Shown here piece by piece: positions 34,665 to 47,470 of a DNA stretch of 64,000 nucleotides (position 1 is its first letter; each line of letters begins with the position of its first letter). Under the pieces are notes generated by a model that had not been told where the DNA came from, searched no databases, and saw only the letters and a list, made by a program, of their open reading frames with translations. The stretch covers positions 38,145,554 to 38,209,553 of the forward strand of contig OX485803.1 in NCBI GenBank assembly GCA_950295325.1, written 5' to 3'. The DNA is from Polytrichum commune (Eukaryota > Streptophyta > Polytrichopsida > Polytrichales > Polytrichaceae). The position numbers and the translations under genes are program-made.

Positions 34665-35883
34665 AGACAGTGCTTCCATCCCCAAAGTTGTATTAGAATA
34701 CCCAAACTAGCCTATGTGTTATGTAGACCTTAGCATTATTTGGTTTATAACTAGTGTATGTGTCTATGTAGGCCTTGAACTTTGAGTGCTAGAACGTAGA
34801 CGAATATGTCCCCACAAAAAGAATTCAATGTAATAAGAAAAGGTTGCCTTGCACTTCACATAATAAAAATTTGGCATGTTGACGTTACATGTTTGCATAA
34901 CATTATTTGGTTCATAACATGGGTACGCGTTCCATTAATAGACACTCCAACATGTGGCATGGAGTGTAGCGGCGTTCCTCACATCGATCTCCAAATTTAT
35001 ACTCCAAATCCAGAGCAAGGAAGTAGACCGATTATGCTCATTTTCGGAATAACCTTTGATCCCGCATTGTAAGAAGGGGATGATGTGTGAGTAATGCTGT
35101 GTGTGTTTGTGAGAACGCTTATGACGGTGGTGTGTATTGGTACTTGGATACGTGTTTTAAACTGGAAAAAGACCAACAAATGAATTTTGTAAGGCCACAA
35201 GTTTTGAAAGTATAGAAAAAGGAAGTGGATGTACAAAGTTGTGGGAGCACATGAAAAGGCGGTGAGCCAAACCGTTTGAAAGTGGAACATATTGCACTTT
35301 GCACAAAAGCTCACCACCGCTCATGAACCCCTCATGGAAGTACACCTAAAGCATGTGAGATTGTGAATGGATTGGTCCACCGCATAGGGCACTATTTGTA
35401 GGCGCACATTTTTTTTGCTTGCCAACCCGTAGGATTGAAGTTGACCTCAAGGTCTTTGAGTATACATGACAATGAAAACTTTTGTACATATTTTCCTTGC
35501 ATTAAAATCTAGGCCACACTTGATGTGGTGCTTCTATGAATTGTATAGTGTTTAGCTTAGCTTTGTAAACTCATCGAGGGTTTGAGTTATATATGTGTCT
35601 AATCTATGGTTCATGGTGAAGTGTCTCTCATTGAAATCATTTCTATCTTGTGTGGTGGATCAATCGGGTGCCATTGGGAGGGTGGATGGATTCATAGTTG
35701 GATGGCAAACTAAATAAGTCTAGCAAAATTTGTTGCCCTATTTGTGATAGCTCATGCATTACCACTTCATTTTTATTGGAAAACCCGATTCATTGCCCAT
35801 TTATATAGTGCATGCCATGTGGATGCTTGTCCTTTAATGCTATTGATCATCATCTATAAAATAGTTTGCCACCACAATTCAAA
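34665..35883. other. Intergenic, no gene
   Basis: No coding region is recognised. Sequence is mixed, with no clear repeat boundaries. Confidence 0.45.
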
Positions 35884-35885
35884 TA

Positions 35886-37599
35886 CACCCTAACCTTGAT
35901 AATGTCACACCCTCCGTTTCACCAAAAAGTGTGATATAAACAAGGTGTGACATACTTGATAATGTCACATTTTGTGCATAATGTGATATTATCAAAAAAT
36001 ATGTAGAAAATCAAAATATAATTACAATTTATTTTTTAAAAAATACGAGACTTCAATGTTTACCAATGTAAAATCTAATTCAAAATTGTGAATAACAACA
36101 AGAGCACATCATAATGTGTCATTGAGATCAGGTAAAGACCTCTCACTAGAGACAAAGAAGCTTCTAATGTCACATTGTTTTGTTGATGTTAAATGTGCAA
36201 CACCAATTCTAATGAGTTTGTCATGGATTTTTTCCATTTCTAACAACTCATGAGTGCTGAAAATCTGAGAACCTTGGCTAGCCATAAAATTCAAAACATC
36301 TTTAGCATATTTTTGTGCATCGCTTAGCTTCACTACTTTAGACTCATCATCTCTGCTATCAACAATCAATGGGTCCACTTCCATGGAATCAAGAACCTGT
36401 TCGCCATCTTGCACTAATTGCACAAGCTCCTCAGTAGAAAATTCCACCTCAAAATCATCTTCACCTTCCATGTTTATGTGCTCCAAAGGACAAAGCTTTT
36501 CTACAGGCTTGCCTTCAACATCCAAACCCAAATTTAATGCGGCGATGAGTCTACCCAATTCCAAAGTTGCTTCCTCCATTTTGGACTTCATACGTTCATC
36601 AAGATTGTTTATATTTGCAGGCAATATGGCGGACTTTCTCCAACAATTTCTAATGGTTTGATCATCTAATTCATGCCATGCCGCCACACACCATAGCATA
36701 GCTTGAAATACATCAACATTCAATTTCCCAAAATCTTCATTTGAGTTGTTATCAATTTGTTGCAAAGTCCAGGCAACAAGCTTGCGCTTATAGCACATTT
36801 TGAATGCTGCAATCACTCCTTGATCCAAAGGCTGAACAACTGAAGTCACATTTGGTGGAAGGAACAAGATAGTGATATGGGAGAGTACAAAAGCATGAAA
36901 CCCATCTATAACTTTCTTGACCTCACCATGAATATCATGGCTTCCTGCATTATCCATAATAATGCAAATCTTTCTGTCTTTCAATGCCATTCTTCGGTTC
37001 TCACTCTTCACCCAATGTGTAAAAACATCACCATTCATCCAGGCTGAATTGTTAGAATTATAGTGTACTATCCTATTTGGATCAAAATTCCGAGGAAAGC
37101 ATCTGGGACGCGCTGCTTTGTGAATGAAAACAAGCTTCAATTGCTCCTTCCCTGAGATATTAGTGCAAAGCCCCAATGTCACACGGTCCTTCTTTTTCTT
37201 ATTTCCTTTCGCCTTCCCAATATTCAAAGTCTTATAAGGAGAGGCTCTATAATACAAACATGTCTCATCATACGATGCAGGCGGAGCTGCGAGAAGTTGA
37301 TCTGCGAGAGAAACCGTTGCTTCTTCGGCACATGAGATTCAAGAACCCAAGATTCAAGCGGAAGTAGGTGAAGATGCCGACGTCATCCATAGAATTTGTT
37401 GTCCATCCGGCCTTTTTTCATCCATGTTACTTGTTATTATCACACTTACACTACAAATTTTGAAAAACAAATGTGACATTATCAAGGGTGATAGTGATAA
37501 TAACGAGGGAGTTTTACACTATGGAAATCGGTTTCAAACTTTTAGGTGACAATATCAAGGTGTTCTATTAACAAGTGTGATATTATCAAGGTTAGGGTG
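35886..37599 (-). mobile_element. Tigger/pogo-type DNA transposon, internally shortened
   Basis: Terminal inverted repeats begin CACCCTAACCTTGATAATGT at the left and, reversed, CACCCTAACCTTGATAATAT at the right, with sub-terminal copies of GTGACATTATCAAG. TA dinucleotides flank both ends (35884-35885 and 37600-37601), the mariner-superfamily target. The 1714-bp element carries one long transposase frame but has no room for the N-terminal helix-turn-helix half, so it is an internally deleted copy. The sub-terminal motif repeats could be transposase binding sites. Confidence 0.85.
36109..37338 (-). CDS. Tigger/CENP-B-like DDE transposase, N-terminally truncated
   Basis: An open frame of about 409 codons (no ATG at its start; it opens after a TGA near 37339) encodes a pogo/Tigger catalytic domain. 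In order: the first catalytic Asp in SYDETCLYY, a basic stretch GKAKGNKKKKDRVTLGL, the second Asp in CIIMDNAGSH, and the third Asp 43 residues later in VVQPLDQGVIAAFK. Next comes a C-terminal acidic region (EDDFEVEFSTEELVQLV), then DIRSFF near the end. All three Asp residues remain and there are no internal stops over 1.2 kb, while the CENP-B-type DNA-binding half is missing. A short ATG frame upstream (about 37410-37340, MDEKRPDGQQ) stops before joining it. It may be a young deletion derivative, or a fragment with a retained function. Confidence 0.8.
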   Translation of the reverse strand: MSCAEEATVSLADQLLAAPPASYDETCLYYRASPYKTLNIGKAKGNKKKKDRVTLGLCTNISGKEQLKLVFIHKAARPRCFPRNFDPNRIVHYNSNNSAWMNGDVFTHWVKSENRRMALKDRKICIIMDNAGSHDIHGEVKKVIDGFHAFVLSHITILFLPPNVTSVVQPLDQGVIAAFKMCYKRKLVAWTLQQIDNNSNEDFGKLNVDVFQAMLWCVAAWHELDDQTIRNCWRKSAILPANINNLDERMKSKMEEATLELGRLIAALNLGLDVEGKPVEKLCPLEHINMEGEDDFEVEFSTEELVQLVQDGEQVLDSMEVDPLIVDSRDDESKVVKLSDAQKYAKDVLNFMASQGSQIFSTHELLEMEKIHDKLIRIGVAHLTSTKQCDIRSFFVSSERSLPDLNDTL

Positions 37600-37601
37600 T
37601 A

Positions 37602-38029
37602 GATCTATACACTTTAAATATACTTGTTTTACTATGTGTTATGTGTATTACATAATTTTTTATTTTTTAATATACACTAATCAACCTCCTTAATGTCACT
37701 CCTTCTTTTATATCCCGAAACTCCGGGGAACAAATGTTCTCAGTTTGAATCTCACTCCTTGTTGTCAAGTTCCCCTCCTAATAATCATGGATCCTGAAGT
37801 TAAAATAAACCACCAAAGACTTCAAACCACATGCTCACACACATCATATTGTCATTGTTGTAATTATAAGAGACATAATGTGAGATGTTCTACCGTAAAG
37901 AGCTCTCTATTCTGACACAAAATAATTTTCTCCCTCGACTTTTGCCACATGTCATACTCACATTTGTCAAGAACCACTCATATCCCATGTGGAAACTACA
38001 TTCGGGCACATGTAAATATAAAATAGAGA
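37602..38029. other. Intergenic, no feature
   Basis: AT-rich flank of the Tigger element up to the first block shared with the 48-50 kb repeat. No gene is seen. Confidence 0.45.
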
Positions 38030-39287
38030 GCCCTCTTGTGAGGCCAAACCCACCACCCTTAAGCGTCCTAGTCCGGGTGATGGTTTTGAGAATCACATGC
38101 ACTCCATCGAAACTTGTGGTAGCGTGAAATATAACTTCCATATCCGGGGACACCCACATCATTTTAAGTCATGGTGTTTTATTAATGCTAGCCTCTTGAC
38201 TAGTTATAGAGTTGGCTTTCTCAAGAGTCCAACTTGCGGCCTTGGCTACACATGCCCTTAAGGATATTCCTCTTACTCCTTTAGTCTTGATTTTTCTTGT
38301 CTCGCCATCGCGAGAATCCTTTACACTTTCCATCAACTTACGCGCTTGGTTTATTTCATAGAGAGAATACAAGCGTTAAAAAACGCTATTCTATATAATC
38401 AATCCTAAGTGCGATCACTCGTGAAACCCACACATGCCACCACCTAACCTAATGTGGCCAACTACTTGTCTATAAACTAATATAGTAATATAAACTAATC
38501 AGTCTTAGCCGCAGCTAACCAGCTACCCAAAATACAGTCTCAGCTGTAGCTAAGAAGCTGCCCAAAATACAGTCCCGGCCACAACCATCCAGTTGCCTCT
38601 AATGCAGTTGCAGTTGCAGCTAACCAGCTGCCCAAAATACAATCCCGGCCACAACCATCCAGCTGCCTCTAATGCAGTCGCAGTTGCAGCTAACCAGCTG
38701 CCTCCTGATACAGTCTCCCCTAGCCGCTAATCGAGCATTTCCCTAAGTCTTTGTTTTCAATCCTTTAACTAATGAGTTAATCTAACCCACTAATTCCACT
38801 AAATAACTACCTAATCCCCACATGTTGTCTCAAGCTCTAAGAGCTCACTCCACTGGAGAGGAATTGAGAGAGAGAGGATGTGAGGGGAAGAACCTTAAGA
38901 AGAGGCAAAAAAAAAAAGGAACATAAGGAGGGGAGAGGATAAGGGAGGAAGGGGAGAGTTAGGGCACCCAATCACAACTCCTTTAACCTTCTCCTACTTA
39001 GTAGGACCTCATCCTATCCGCTAAGCCCTCACCCCCTAAACCAACAAGAACATGTTCTAATTCAAACATTTAAATCAAAGGCACTTCCCCTTGCCTCATC
39101 AAGCACTACTCCTCTAATCAAAACACTCCCTAATGTCACTAAGCTTCTAATTCATCACACAAAATGGCTTAAGGCCTAAACACAAATCCACACCAAACCT
39201 CACTCTTTTTATACTTTTGATTGTTTTAACAACACTCCAAATGCAATCCTAAATAAGTTCTAAACATAAAACAAATATGAACACTCA
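38030..39287 (-). repeat. LTR-like repeat, minus-strand copy with minisatellite
   Basis: The reverse complement of parts of 48140-50735. It starts (minus strand) at TGAGCCCAAAATGAGTGTTC near 39287 and shares TACTAAGTAGGAGAAGGTTA-like and AAGAGAGTTT-type blocks. It ends around ACCCGGACTAGGACGCTTAA at 38070-38050. The opposite copy has about 1.2 kb more in the middle. Coding sequence is absent, and the shared TG start favours an LTR, but the end is not fixed. Confidence 0.65.
38490..38720. repeat. Minisatellite (CAGCTGCC units)
   Basis: About four to five units near 52 bp (or two of 104 bp) built on GCAGCTAACCAGCTGCCCAA, AATACAGTC and CCGGCCACAACCATCCAG. It occupies the same place within the repeat as the different minisatellite at 49865-50320 in the other copy. 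Confidence 0.8.
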
Positions 39288-42200
39288 TTTTGGGCTCATA
39301 CCTCTACAATGTTTATTTTTTCTAGGTCCAAAATTGATTCCTAATGCATTAAGAAAATTGATCAATGTCTTCATTCCTTATAATGAAGTTTTAACATATC
39401 TAAACTTATCAAACACTATTTATTTAAGCGTTTCATTGTATGATGGTACATGTGGACCCTTGTATATGAAATTTGTAATTATTCTAAATTGCTTATAAAC
39501 TAGGTGCCTCATAATGGAGGGAAGCTAGTGATGAGTAGTAAGATGTGAGCAATGAACAATACCATGAGATATAAGTTCCCATTTTAAAGATGTATTCCAT
39601 AGCGATTTAGCTATAAATGGACCACAATGGGGCATTTGACTTTCGAGAAATGAATGCTATTACTGTGGAATTCATGCTCTACATCTTATCAAGGGGTCCA
39701 TTACCAAGTAATCACCCTAGCATTTGTATATCTAGAAATAAGCCATAATATTATATTGTAGCTTGAATATCAATAAGTGGACCTACAAAATAGCTACAAT
39801 AACCTACATACATTGAAAGTTCATAAAATCTAAATGTCAACAATGTATTGACATCATATCATGATTATATATTATTAACTATTAGTGCTCGAGAACAATC
39901 GCAACCCTATATGATGTAGGTATGATGCCCATGACCTTGTTGTGGTCTAAAACTTCAGCCACATAAATGAGGTTGTTCACCATCATGTAGTCAACCTTGC
40001 ATATATACATTAATATATGATACACATGTGTTTATATCGCCCATTGCCATTTCTTCCCCACCGTGGCATACATTGTAAGTGTTGTATTCTCCCATTTGTT
40101 CCTATGCTTTGGACATTGATATGTGTGAGCAAGTTCCACTTATACTTCCATGTATGCCTACAAATTAAAATTCTAAATTTTCTAGAATGCCTCCATCAAT
40201 TCACTTCTTAAATCTATGTGAATTCTAGGCATACAATCAAGTGCATGCTCACTACTGTACTTGGAATGTGTTTGCATTTGTTTTTAAAGAAACTGAACAT
40301 TGTATGTAATGACAATATTACAAATCATTTTAACACCACCATGCCAAGCTTGCAGTTGTTGATGTTTAAAATAAAGTAAGGCATTTGATTACATTTTGTG
40401 TGAACTCTCCAATCATAGTGTTATCAACGAAGATGTTGCCATTTATGACACAATACCACGGTTATAGGATACTAGTGGATGTATCTCCAAATATTTTGCC
40501 TCCCTCACCTCTCACAAGTTATTACTCGTTGCTCACATGATAGCACTCCCCATTCTAAAAGCGGTGGCCCAAAAAGGATGCAATGATTGGCGGGATAGGT
40601 CTTGTTTCCTACCACTTCAGATCACTTTTGGGTGTCATTGAGTTAATTGTTTTATGTGCATACATATGCATAGTCGGATATTTTGATGCTCAAAATAGGG
40701 AGACTCTATTGTACACGTGGGGGTTTGGCGTACTTGACTTTTTGGGAAAATATAAAGGATTAATTGCATGGAGTAAAGTTATGAAACAACTTGCATTCCT
40801 CGTCATTTTTCTACTCTGTCTTTGAAAAGTATTGCACAACTTTCAAGCTAGTCTTTCTAACCGAATCAACTTATATCATTGTTGTCTATTTTTGTACTTT
40901 ACTAGGCCTCCATACATCTAGTCTATATTGTTTCCAAATAAAGTAGGTTGATAGTAGGATAGGCATAAAATAATCTAAAGAAATTAAACCTAAATTTCTT
41001 GAAAAAATAATGAGCCATATTGCATAAATGGAAGGAAAAATAATCATAGAGATGTCTAAATATTGGGAAATTTTGGTGTGTTATGGAATGAGGCCAAAGT
41101 CAATAGTTTAAATGCACTAAAAACATTAACTATCACGTGCATTCACTCTAACATTCAAATAGAGTGAATTCTAAATGACATTGGACATCTCAAAATCAAG
41201 AATCTTAGAAGCTCGAGAGAAATGAAATCTGCTAGAGAAGTGTGGAGAAAGTCCAAATAAGATATGTCACGTGCCAAAATATGTATGTATTATATATGTA
41301 CACACTTGCCTAATTTTCATGAAAGTTTTCACGAGCCACCTAAGCCCTTTTTTCCAAAATAAATAAATTATTGGGCAATTTTTACCCATCTTCTATCAAT
41401 CTATGGTAGTACATACATGACACAAAATACCATGAACATTGTAATGGGCTCCAAGGAGCACATAACCGATGTGGTAAACTTACAACTCAAACACCACAAA
41501 AAGCAAAGATTTGGGAGGGCAAGATTTGGGATTACATCACGGTGTCGCCAACATGGAGACAACACCAAGATTTTGAATAGCTTTTTGTAAGGGAAGCACG
41601 GAACTTCGTCCAAAACCTAACTTGTCCCTTTAGCCATTTCTTGTTGTCCCCAAAACTACCTCCAAAATAGTACCAAAATACAAACTCTTAAGGCTTAAAG
41701 GTTAGGGCCAGGGCTAGACATCCATCTCTTTGACATGGGCCCCATCACCATAATCGATGTAGAGGGATGTAGTAAAAACTTGATCCCCATAGATTTGTGG
41801 TTAATGTTTCTCAAGTTTGTGCCTCTAAACTAACTTCAGGTCTTTGATGCTAATTCTTGCACTCTCATGAATGAGTTAAACCTTCGCTATGCGATAAACT
41901 TTCGTATGTTGAATCCTTATGGAGGGGGGGGGGGGGGGGGGAAACAAATTTATCTAAATACAAAAAGCATGTCATAATGTAATCTATTGTAATTTCACCT
42001 TGGGCGATAGTGGTGAGGGCCCAACTCAAAGAAAGTGGTGTCTAGCCATGACCAACAAAGGTCAAGGTTCAAGGATCCTCCAAAATAATAAGGTGGGTAC
42101 ATCTATTTGGGTTTATGACCTATTATGGATACCTACACTTAAGGGTGCGTTAATTACCAATGATTCTTAATTTGACAATCTTTCTCCAAAATGTGATTCT

Positions 42201-45063
42201 AAATTGAAGAATTTAATATCATATGGATTATTCATGGATTAATTCACCAATAAAGTTTCCAAACTCCATATAAAAGGAGCATAATTGTCAAAGTTGGGAT
42301 CATAATTTGTTTTATCATGTACATGTGGCTTCCTCACTCCAATAATTATAGCCAACACTTTCTCTTGAGAATTTGAAAAATGGATTTGTTGGTGGACACA
42401 AAGCATGTGTTACATAGAAAATAATAACCAAGTCAAAATATATCATGTACCATGTGCACACGTCAAGTCCACCGTGTAGTACATTAGGTGTGACATAAAG
42501 AAGTGAGTAAAGGCTTCAACATATATAGGTAGGTCCATAGATTTGCCAACACTTTAGTAAGGCGATATTAGCAAGTGTGGCATGTCTCTCGTGGTCCTAC
42601 ATTCTCACAATCATGAGGTTCAAGTCGAGGTCAAAGTTGGTTGTTCAAGAAGCAATTAATCCCATGCAAAAGGTGGGGAACGACCACGATGGGTTTGAAA
42701 TATTCCGAGTCAAAATTGATGTAAAAAGTTCAAATGATCCAAATGTGTTTGAATCAAATGGCTTCCATACTACTTAGAAAGGATAATCCAACAAGATAAA
42801 TCAAATGTAATTGGATCTTATCACCTATTTTGGGTTCCGGATGTGATCGAATTTATTTGGCTGGTTTAGTTGATTAGGAATCCACATGACTCAGTCTATT
42901 TGGATCACATGTCAATTTCTTGCAGGCAATTATAAGTCGAATTAATCCATAACCCAATTTGGTCATAATATAGGACTATTTGTTTGTGCTACCCATCGTA
43001 GGTCATGCCCCAACTTATGTGTGCACCCATCTTTTTTGTGTTAATTTAGCTCTTGTGCAAGAAAACTCGAACCGAGTCATAGGGCTACCTAAATTATAGA
43101 TTGCTCTCAAATACCAATGTGAGACATTGACTTACAATAGGGTATATGGGCCATATGTGGTCACTCTTCTTAATTGGATACCTATACTATTGAGTGGCAT
43201 ATGAAATTGTTCACACTCGTGAACAGACACCAAAAAGACACATGTTACAACGAGATTGTATCATGTGTTCGCCTTTCTAAGTTTAGTTGTAAACGCAATT
43301 GAGATAGCATGTGTGTGTGTTTTTTTTAAAACTTAAAACTCGATTTTCACCTTGACTTGTCATAACTTATGCATCTGTACTTTGGATCCAAAGTTCTAAA
43401 TGATAATCTTAATGATTTGCATGTGCAAAGCGGGCAAAACAATTCCCAAGCCAATCCAACGGCTAAAATTGCTCATGTATCTAGAACGACCACATAAATA
43501 AAAATAAATTTAAAAGTAACGCCCGTATCCAGGTACCGGCATGAATGTGAGCCCGTTAGCCGTATGTTGATCACAGTTAACCACGATGCAACATAGGGTG
43601 TTGTGCCTCCTTTAAGAGGTGGGCTCTGATAGCAGAGCAATCGTCCCAAGTTCATTTGGGGGGGGGGAGGGGAGAGCAGGTGTTTGTTTGTTGTCAAGTT
43701 TTCTTTTATTTAGGACCAAATATGTAAGATACATACAACAGATTAGGGTTTCCTCAAGATACATATTACTTTATGGGGTGATGTGGCCCGTGACTTGTGA
43801 ATCTATAAGGATTTGTTTTCCATATAGTGACCATGGTAGAGATGCCCAACAAGCTCGTGGGTATAAGATGTAAATATCTAAAGATATTCGTTTGTGTGGT
43901 GGGGAATGGGCGGTAGACATATGTAAGAGTTATGTGGTGATTTGTAAACCTAGAGCCTATTTATTTTCATGGGACCACTAAATGTACATCTCTCAAGAAG
44001 GACATGGATTGTTCTTAGGTACGGACCTTGGGAATTGACTCTTTCATGTGATGTTTGTACTTTGTAGTGGAATCCCCTCGTATATATGCCGCATTGTATG
44101 CCTATTTATAGACACTCCAATTACAACATGGTTTAGCCAAAGTATGCTACTACAACTGTGCACGTTATTGATAGTTTTCATGAGACCTTGGGCCCCCTTG
44201 GGGCACGCTTCCATGTGCTTGAGAAGGGGTGACAAAGTCGGGGGGAAAATCACTAGATGATAAAGCTAGACCGTTGCATATGAAAATGTGCATTTGACTT
44301 TTCCGGTCTACTAGAATCATTGGCTCCGAGGGGGTGACTTATTAGGAAGATGTAGTTGGAATGGTGCGATCAAAGATATGGTGTAGTTTATTACTTGTTG
44401 TGATCAATGGCCGACACAATGATAAGGGTAAGTTGAAATTTCAGGAGAGGGATGGGACTGTCTCGACGTTCAAGAACCCAAAAAATGATTTCATTTGAGT
44501 GGGAAACAAATTTATCTCCATTAGCTTGTTAGTGTGGACTCGAGATTATGATATGCTGCGCTGAATTTATTTGTGATGGCATCTTCTAATCAATCAAACC
44601 ATGCTCAAAGTTTTTAGATTGTAGGGATGGCATTTTGTCAGAATTCTCAAATCTCAAGATATGAAGTGCAGTAAAACTAGTCATACACCATTTAAATTGC
44701 GTAAATGCGATGATAACCACATTCCAACTTACATGTTTGACAACAAGACAAAACTACTCTATCGTGTTTTGGTCTTGAACCATGATCCATGCTCCACATG
44801 AAAGTGTTTGTGCATGAAGATGCTTGACAATACCGTCCAAGAAGTCACCGACATCACCAAAGTCTACCTTGCTTTGCTGGAATAAATAGCACATGAAAGT
44901 GTGCCCTTAGGTTCAAGTTCCATGGGCCCACTAAACTTCGCCAAAAGATATGCTTGGGTACGGGGGGGGCATTGGCAATTGGCTCTTTCATGGATGTACT
45001 ATAGATACTTTGGAGCGGAATTGCCTTTCTCTTTACAAAAATAGAATGAATGCCATTAACACT
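39288..45063. other. Long intergenic stretch, no gene recognised
   Basis: Nearly 5.8 kb without a convincing coding region. It holds an 18-bp G run at 41924-41941, a shorter G-rich run near 43658, and a TATCAGAGCC-like site on the minus strand at about 43623-43634 that resembles a retrotransposon primer-binding site. The site has no LTR I can define. Open frames here are short and lack domains. Confidence 0.5.
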
Positions 45064-45072
45064 ATATTCAAG

Positions 45073-46330
45073 GGCGGATGTTAAGTTCCCCCCACGAACT
45101 TTTCGGGGGAGGAATATTTGGGCAGGGGCAGCCGCTCGTCAGATTTTATGAACCCGACCAAAAATTGATGCCCGCCCGCCCGACTTTGAAAAAACTATTG
45201 TCCTTGCATTCTTGAAGGTCACTTATCCACAAATCTTATATTGAGTGCACTTCAATTTCAAGGTCCCAAATCCAATGTATATGTTCACTTCCATGGAGTA
45301 AATAAGCAATTGATTGGATTTCATTCACAAAGTGAAACCGCCAATAAAGCATGTGATTAACTTGGAAGTTAAAAATATTACGAAATCCTCATTAGCACTA
45401 AGGTTATAATTTTTGTGACTTACAATTGAAAGGGTCTTTGTCATTCTAAAATGAAACTAAAATTAATGATTTATTTTTATATTTTTTATATTAGATATTT
45501 TTTATAGTTAATACCTTCTATTATCACAACGTTTTCATACGCATTTAAACTAGTTAAGTGTAATTGAATGCAACTAAGTCTAATAAATCCTGATTAATCC
45601 TGGTTAATTCTAATTAAGCCCAATTAAATCAGAAAGAGTGCTAACCAAAATAATTAAGCCTAATTAATTATAAATTTTATTTACTGTAATTAATCACAAT
45701 TTAATAGAATTAACTCCACTTAATATAGTTTATAATTAATTAGGCTTAATTATTTTAGTAAGCATATTTTCTGATTTAATTCAGCTTCATTAGCATTAAT
45801 CAGAATTAATTAGACTTAGTTACATTCAATCACATTTGATTAATTTAAATGCATATGAATACTTTGTGAAAGTAGAAGTTATTAACTAGACTATAATTTT
45901 TAACATATAAAAAATAAACCATTAATTTTAGTTCCATTTTAGAATGACAAATACCCTTTTAATGGTAAGTCACAAAAATTATAACCTCAGTGCTAATGAG
46001 GATTTCGTAATACTTTTAACTTCCAAGTTAATTACATGCTTTAATGGCGGTTTCACTTTGTGAATGAAATCCAATCAATTGCTTATTTACTCAATGGAAG
46101 TGAACATATATATTGGATTTGGGACCTTGAAAATGAAGTGCATTAAATATGGGATTTGTGGATAAGTGACCTTCAAGAATGCAAGGACAATAGTTTTTTC
46201 AAAGTGGGGCGGGCAGGCAACAATTTTCGGTCGGGTCCAAAAAATATGACGGGCGGCTACCCCTGCCCGAATATTCCTCCCCCGAAAAGTTCATGGGGGG
46301 GGGGGGGGGGGGGGGAACTTAACGTCCGCC
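45073..46330. mobile_element. 1.26-kb foldback element with 9-bp target duplication
   Basis: The left arm (45073-about 45679) and right arm (about 45730-46330) are inverted copies over their whole length, joined by a loop of about 50 bp of very AT-rich DNA. Ends read GGCGGATGTTAAGTTC at the left and, reversed, GGCGGACGTTAAGTTC at the right. Flanks ATATTCAAG (45064-45072) and GTATTCAAG (46331-46339) match at eight of nine bases. Long arms with a 9-bp duplication fit a Mutator-like (TIR-MULE) non-autonomous element. The arms are collinear with the single arm at 26336-26715. A 21-bp G run interrupts the right arm at 46295-46315, where the left arm has six C. Confidence 0.9.
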
Positions 46331-46339
46331 GTATTCAAG

Positions 46340-47239
46340 CATGGTTTCATTGAAGCTATTTAAAAACACTTTGTTTCCAATTGTGCAGACAATTTTGCTC
46401 GGAATGAGGACGGGCAAGTGCCAAATCACCAAAGTGGCAAGTGACTTGGTGTAAGAATCACATGGCTTGTCAATATTTATACAAGGCACCCTTCGTATGG
46501 TAACCCTCTATTGCCATGGGGTGCATTCCAATGAACTTGGAACATTCATATTACCCTCGATGTTGAGAGCAATTCAATCCATTGTCATCAACATGTATAT
46601 GATCAATCCCTTTTGTGTGAAAAATCAACTACATTATGAAGATATGTGGAAGAAAATATTTGCGTGTCATCAAAAGTTTGAAAAGATTCAACGGTCACAA
46701 AGTTGCAACTATCAAGATGAAGCGTTTAGTACATTTTCTCTAAATATGAATGACGGGATGAATGTGTGAGTTCAATAAAAATAGAATCATATGTATGTAT
46801 ATAGGATACACATTTGTGAGAATTTGCATTTCTAAATTTGGAGTTCATATGTACATGTACACTAGAGATAGTCAGAGTTCAATGATAAGATGAGTAGTGT
46901 CTCTCATAACGAGTTTGAATGCCCTTTGAAACATGTTTGGTGCAGGGTGTTGCCCACATAACTATAGGTGGTTGGTCCTTGCAATGGGCAACACTTTGGG
47001 CATGGAAATTGACATCCTTTTTCAAGTCTTGGTGACCTTTTACAAGCTTCCAAAAAACTTTAGAGTGTCGTTCTCTCTCAAATTGAATCGAAATCGAACA
47101 AGACAAACCTATCTATTCTTGAAACATTAAATGTCTTGCCGCGGAGTGGCTTCCCTAGATGAAAGCACGAAGTGGCTCCATAATGGCTTCTTTATTTGAG
47201 AGAGATCTTATAATAAAATTTTCATGAAATTTGTCTAGG
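46340..47239. other. Intergenic, one unassigned 100-codon frame
   Basis: The frame at 46467-46769 has no recognisable domain and no supporting context, so it is not called as a gene. Nothing else is identified. Confidence 0.45.
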
Positions 47240-47470
47240 GGAAGAGAAGATGAATGCAAAAGAAGACAAGAGAATGGTCAAACTTTATCATTTTTTCTTT
47301 CAAAAGTGCCTTTTTTGGGCATACATTTAAAAAATCAATACTTTCATTTTTTGGTGCTTGGTCATTCCTCTTGGTCCACATTTGGTTTACATCTAGTGAG
47401 GGGCCCAAAGGCTTTCTAAATCAAATTTACAAGAATTCAAACCATGGAAAAGGCCATCTTCCAGTGGTGA
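47240..47470 (-). repeat. Dispersed ~200-bp repeat, copy C
   Basis: The inverted copy of the family at 5755-5950 and 30170-30400, closest to the 30-kb copy because it also carries GGAAGATGGCCTTTTCCAT (minus strand). Confidence 0.65.

Noticed and set aside
40583-40825. 80-codon hydrophobic frame resembling a small membrane protein
   Set aside because: AT-rich DNA often gives such frames; no family, promoter or conservation evidence.
43615-43640. TATCAGAGCC-like primer-binding site on the minus strand
   Set aside because: The match to an initiator-tRNA binding site is imperfect and no LTR end precedes it.
46467-46769. 100-codon frame
   Set aside because: No recognised motif and no neighbouring gene structure; left unassigned.
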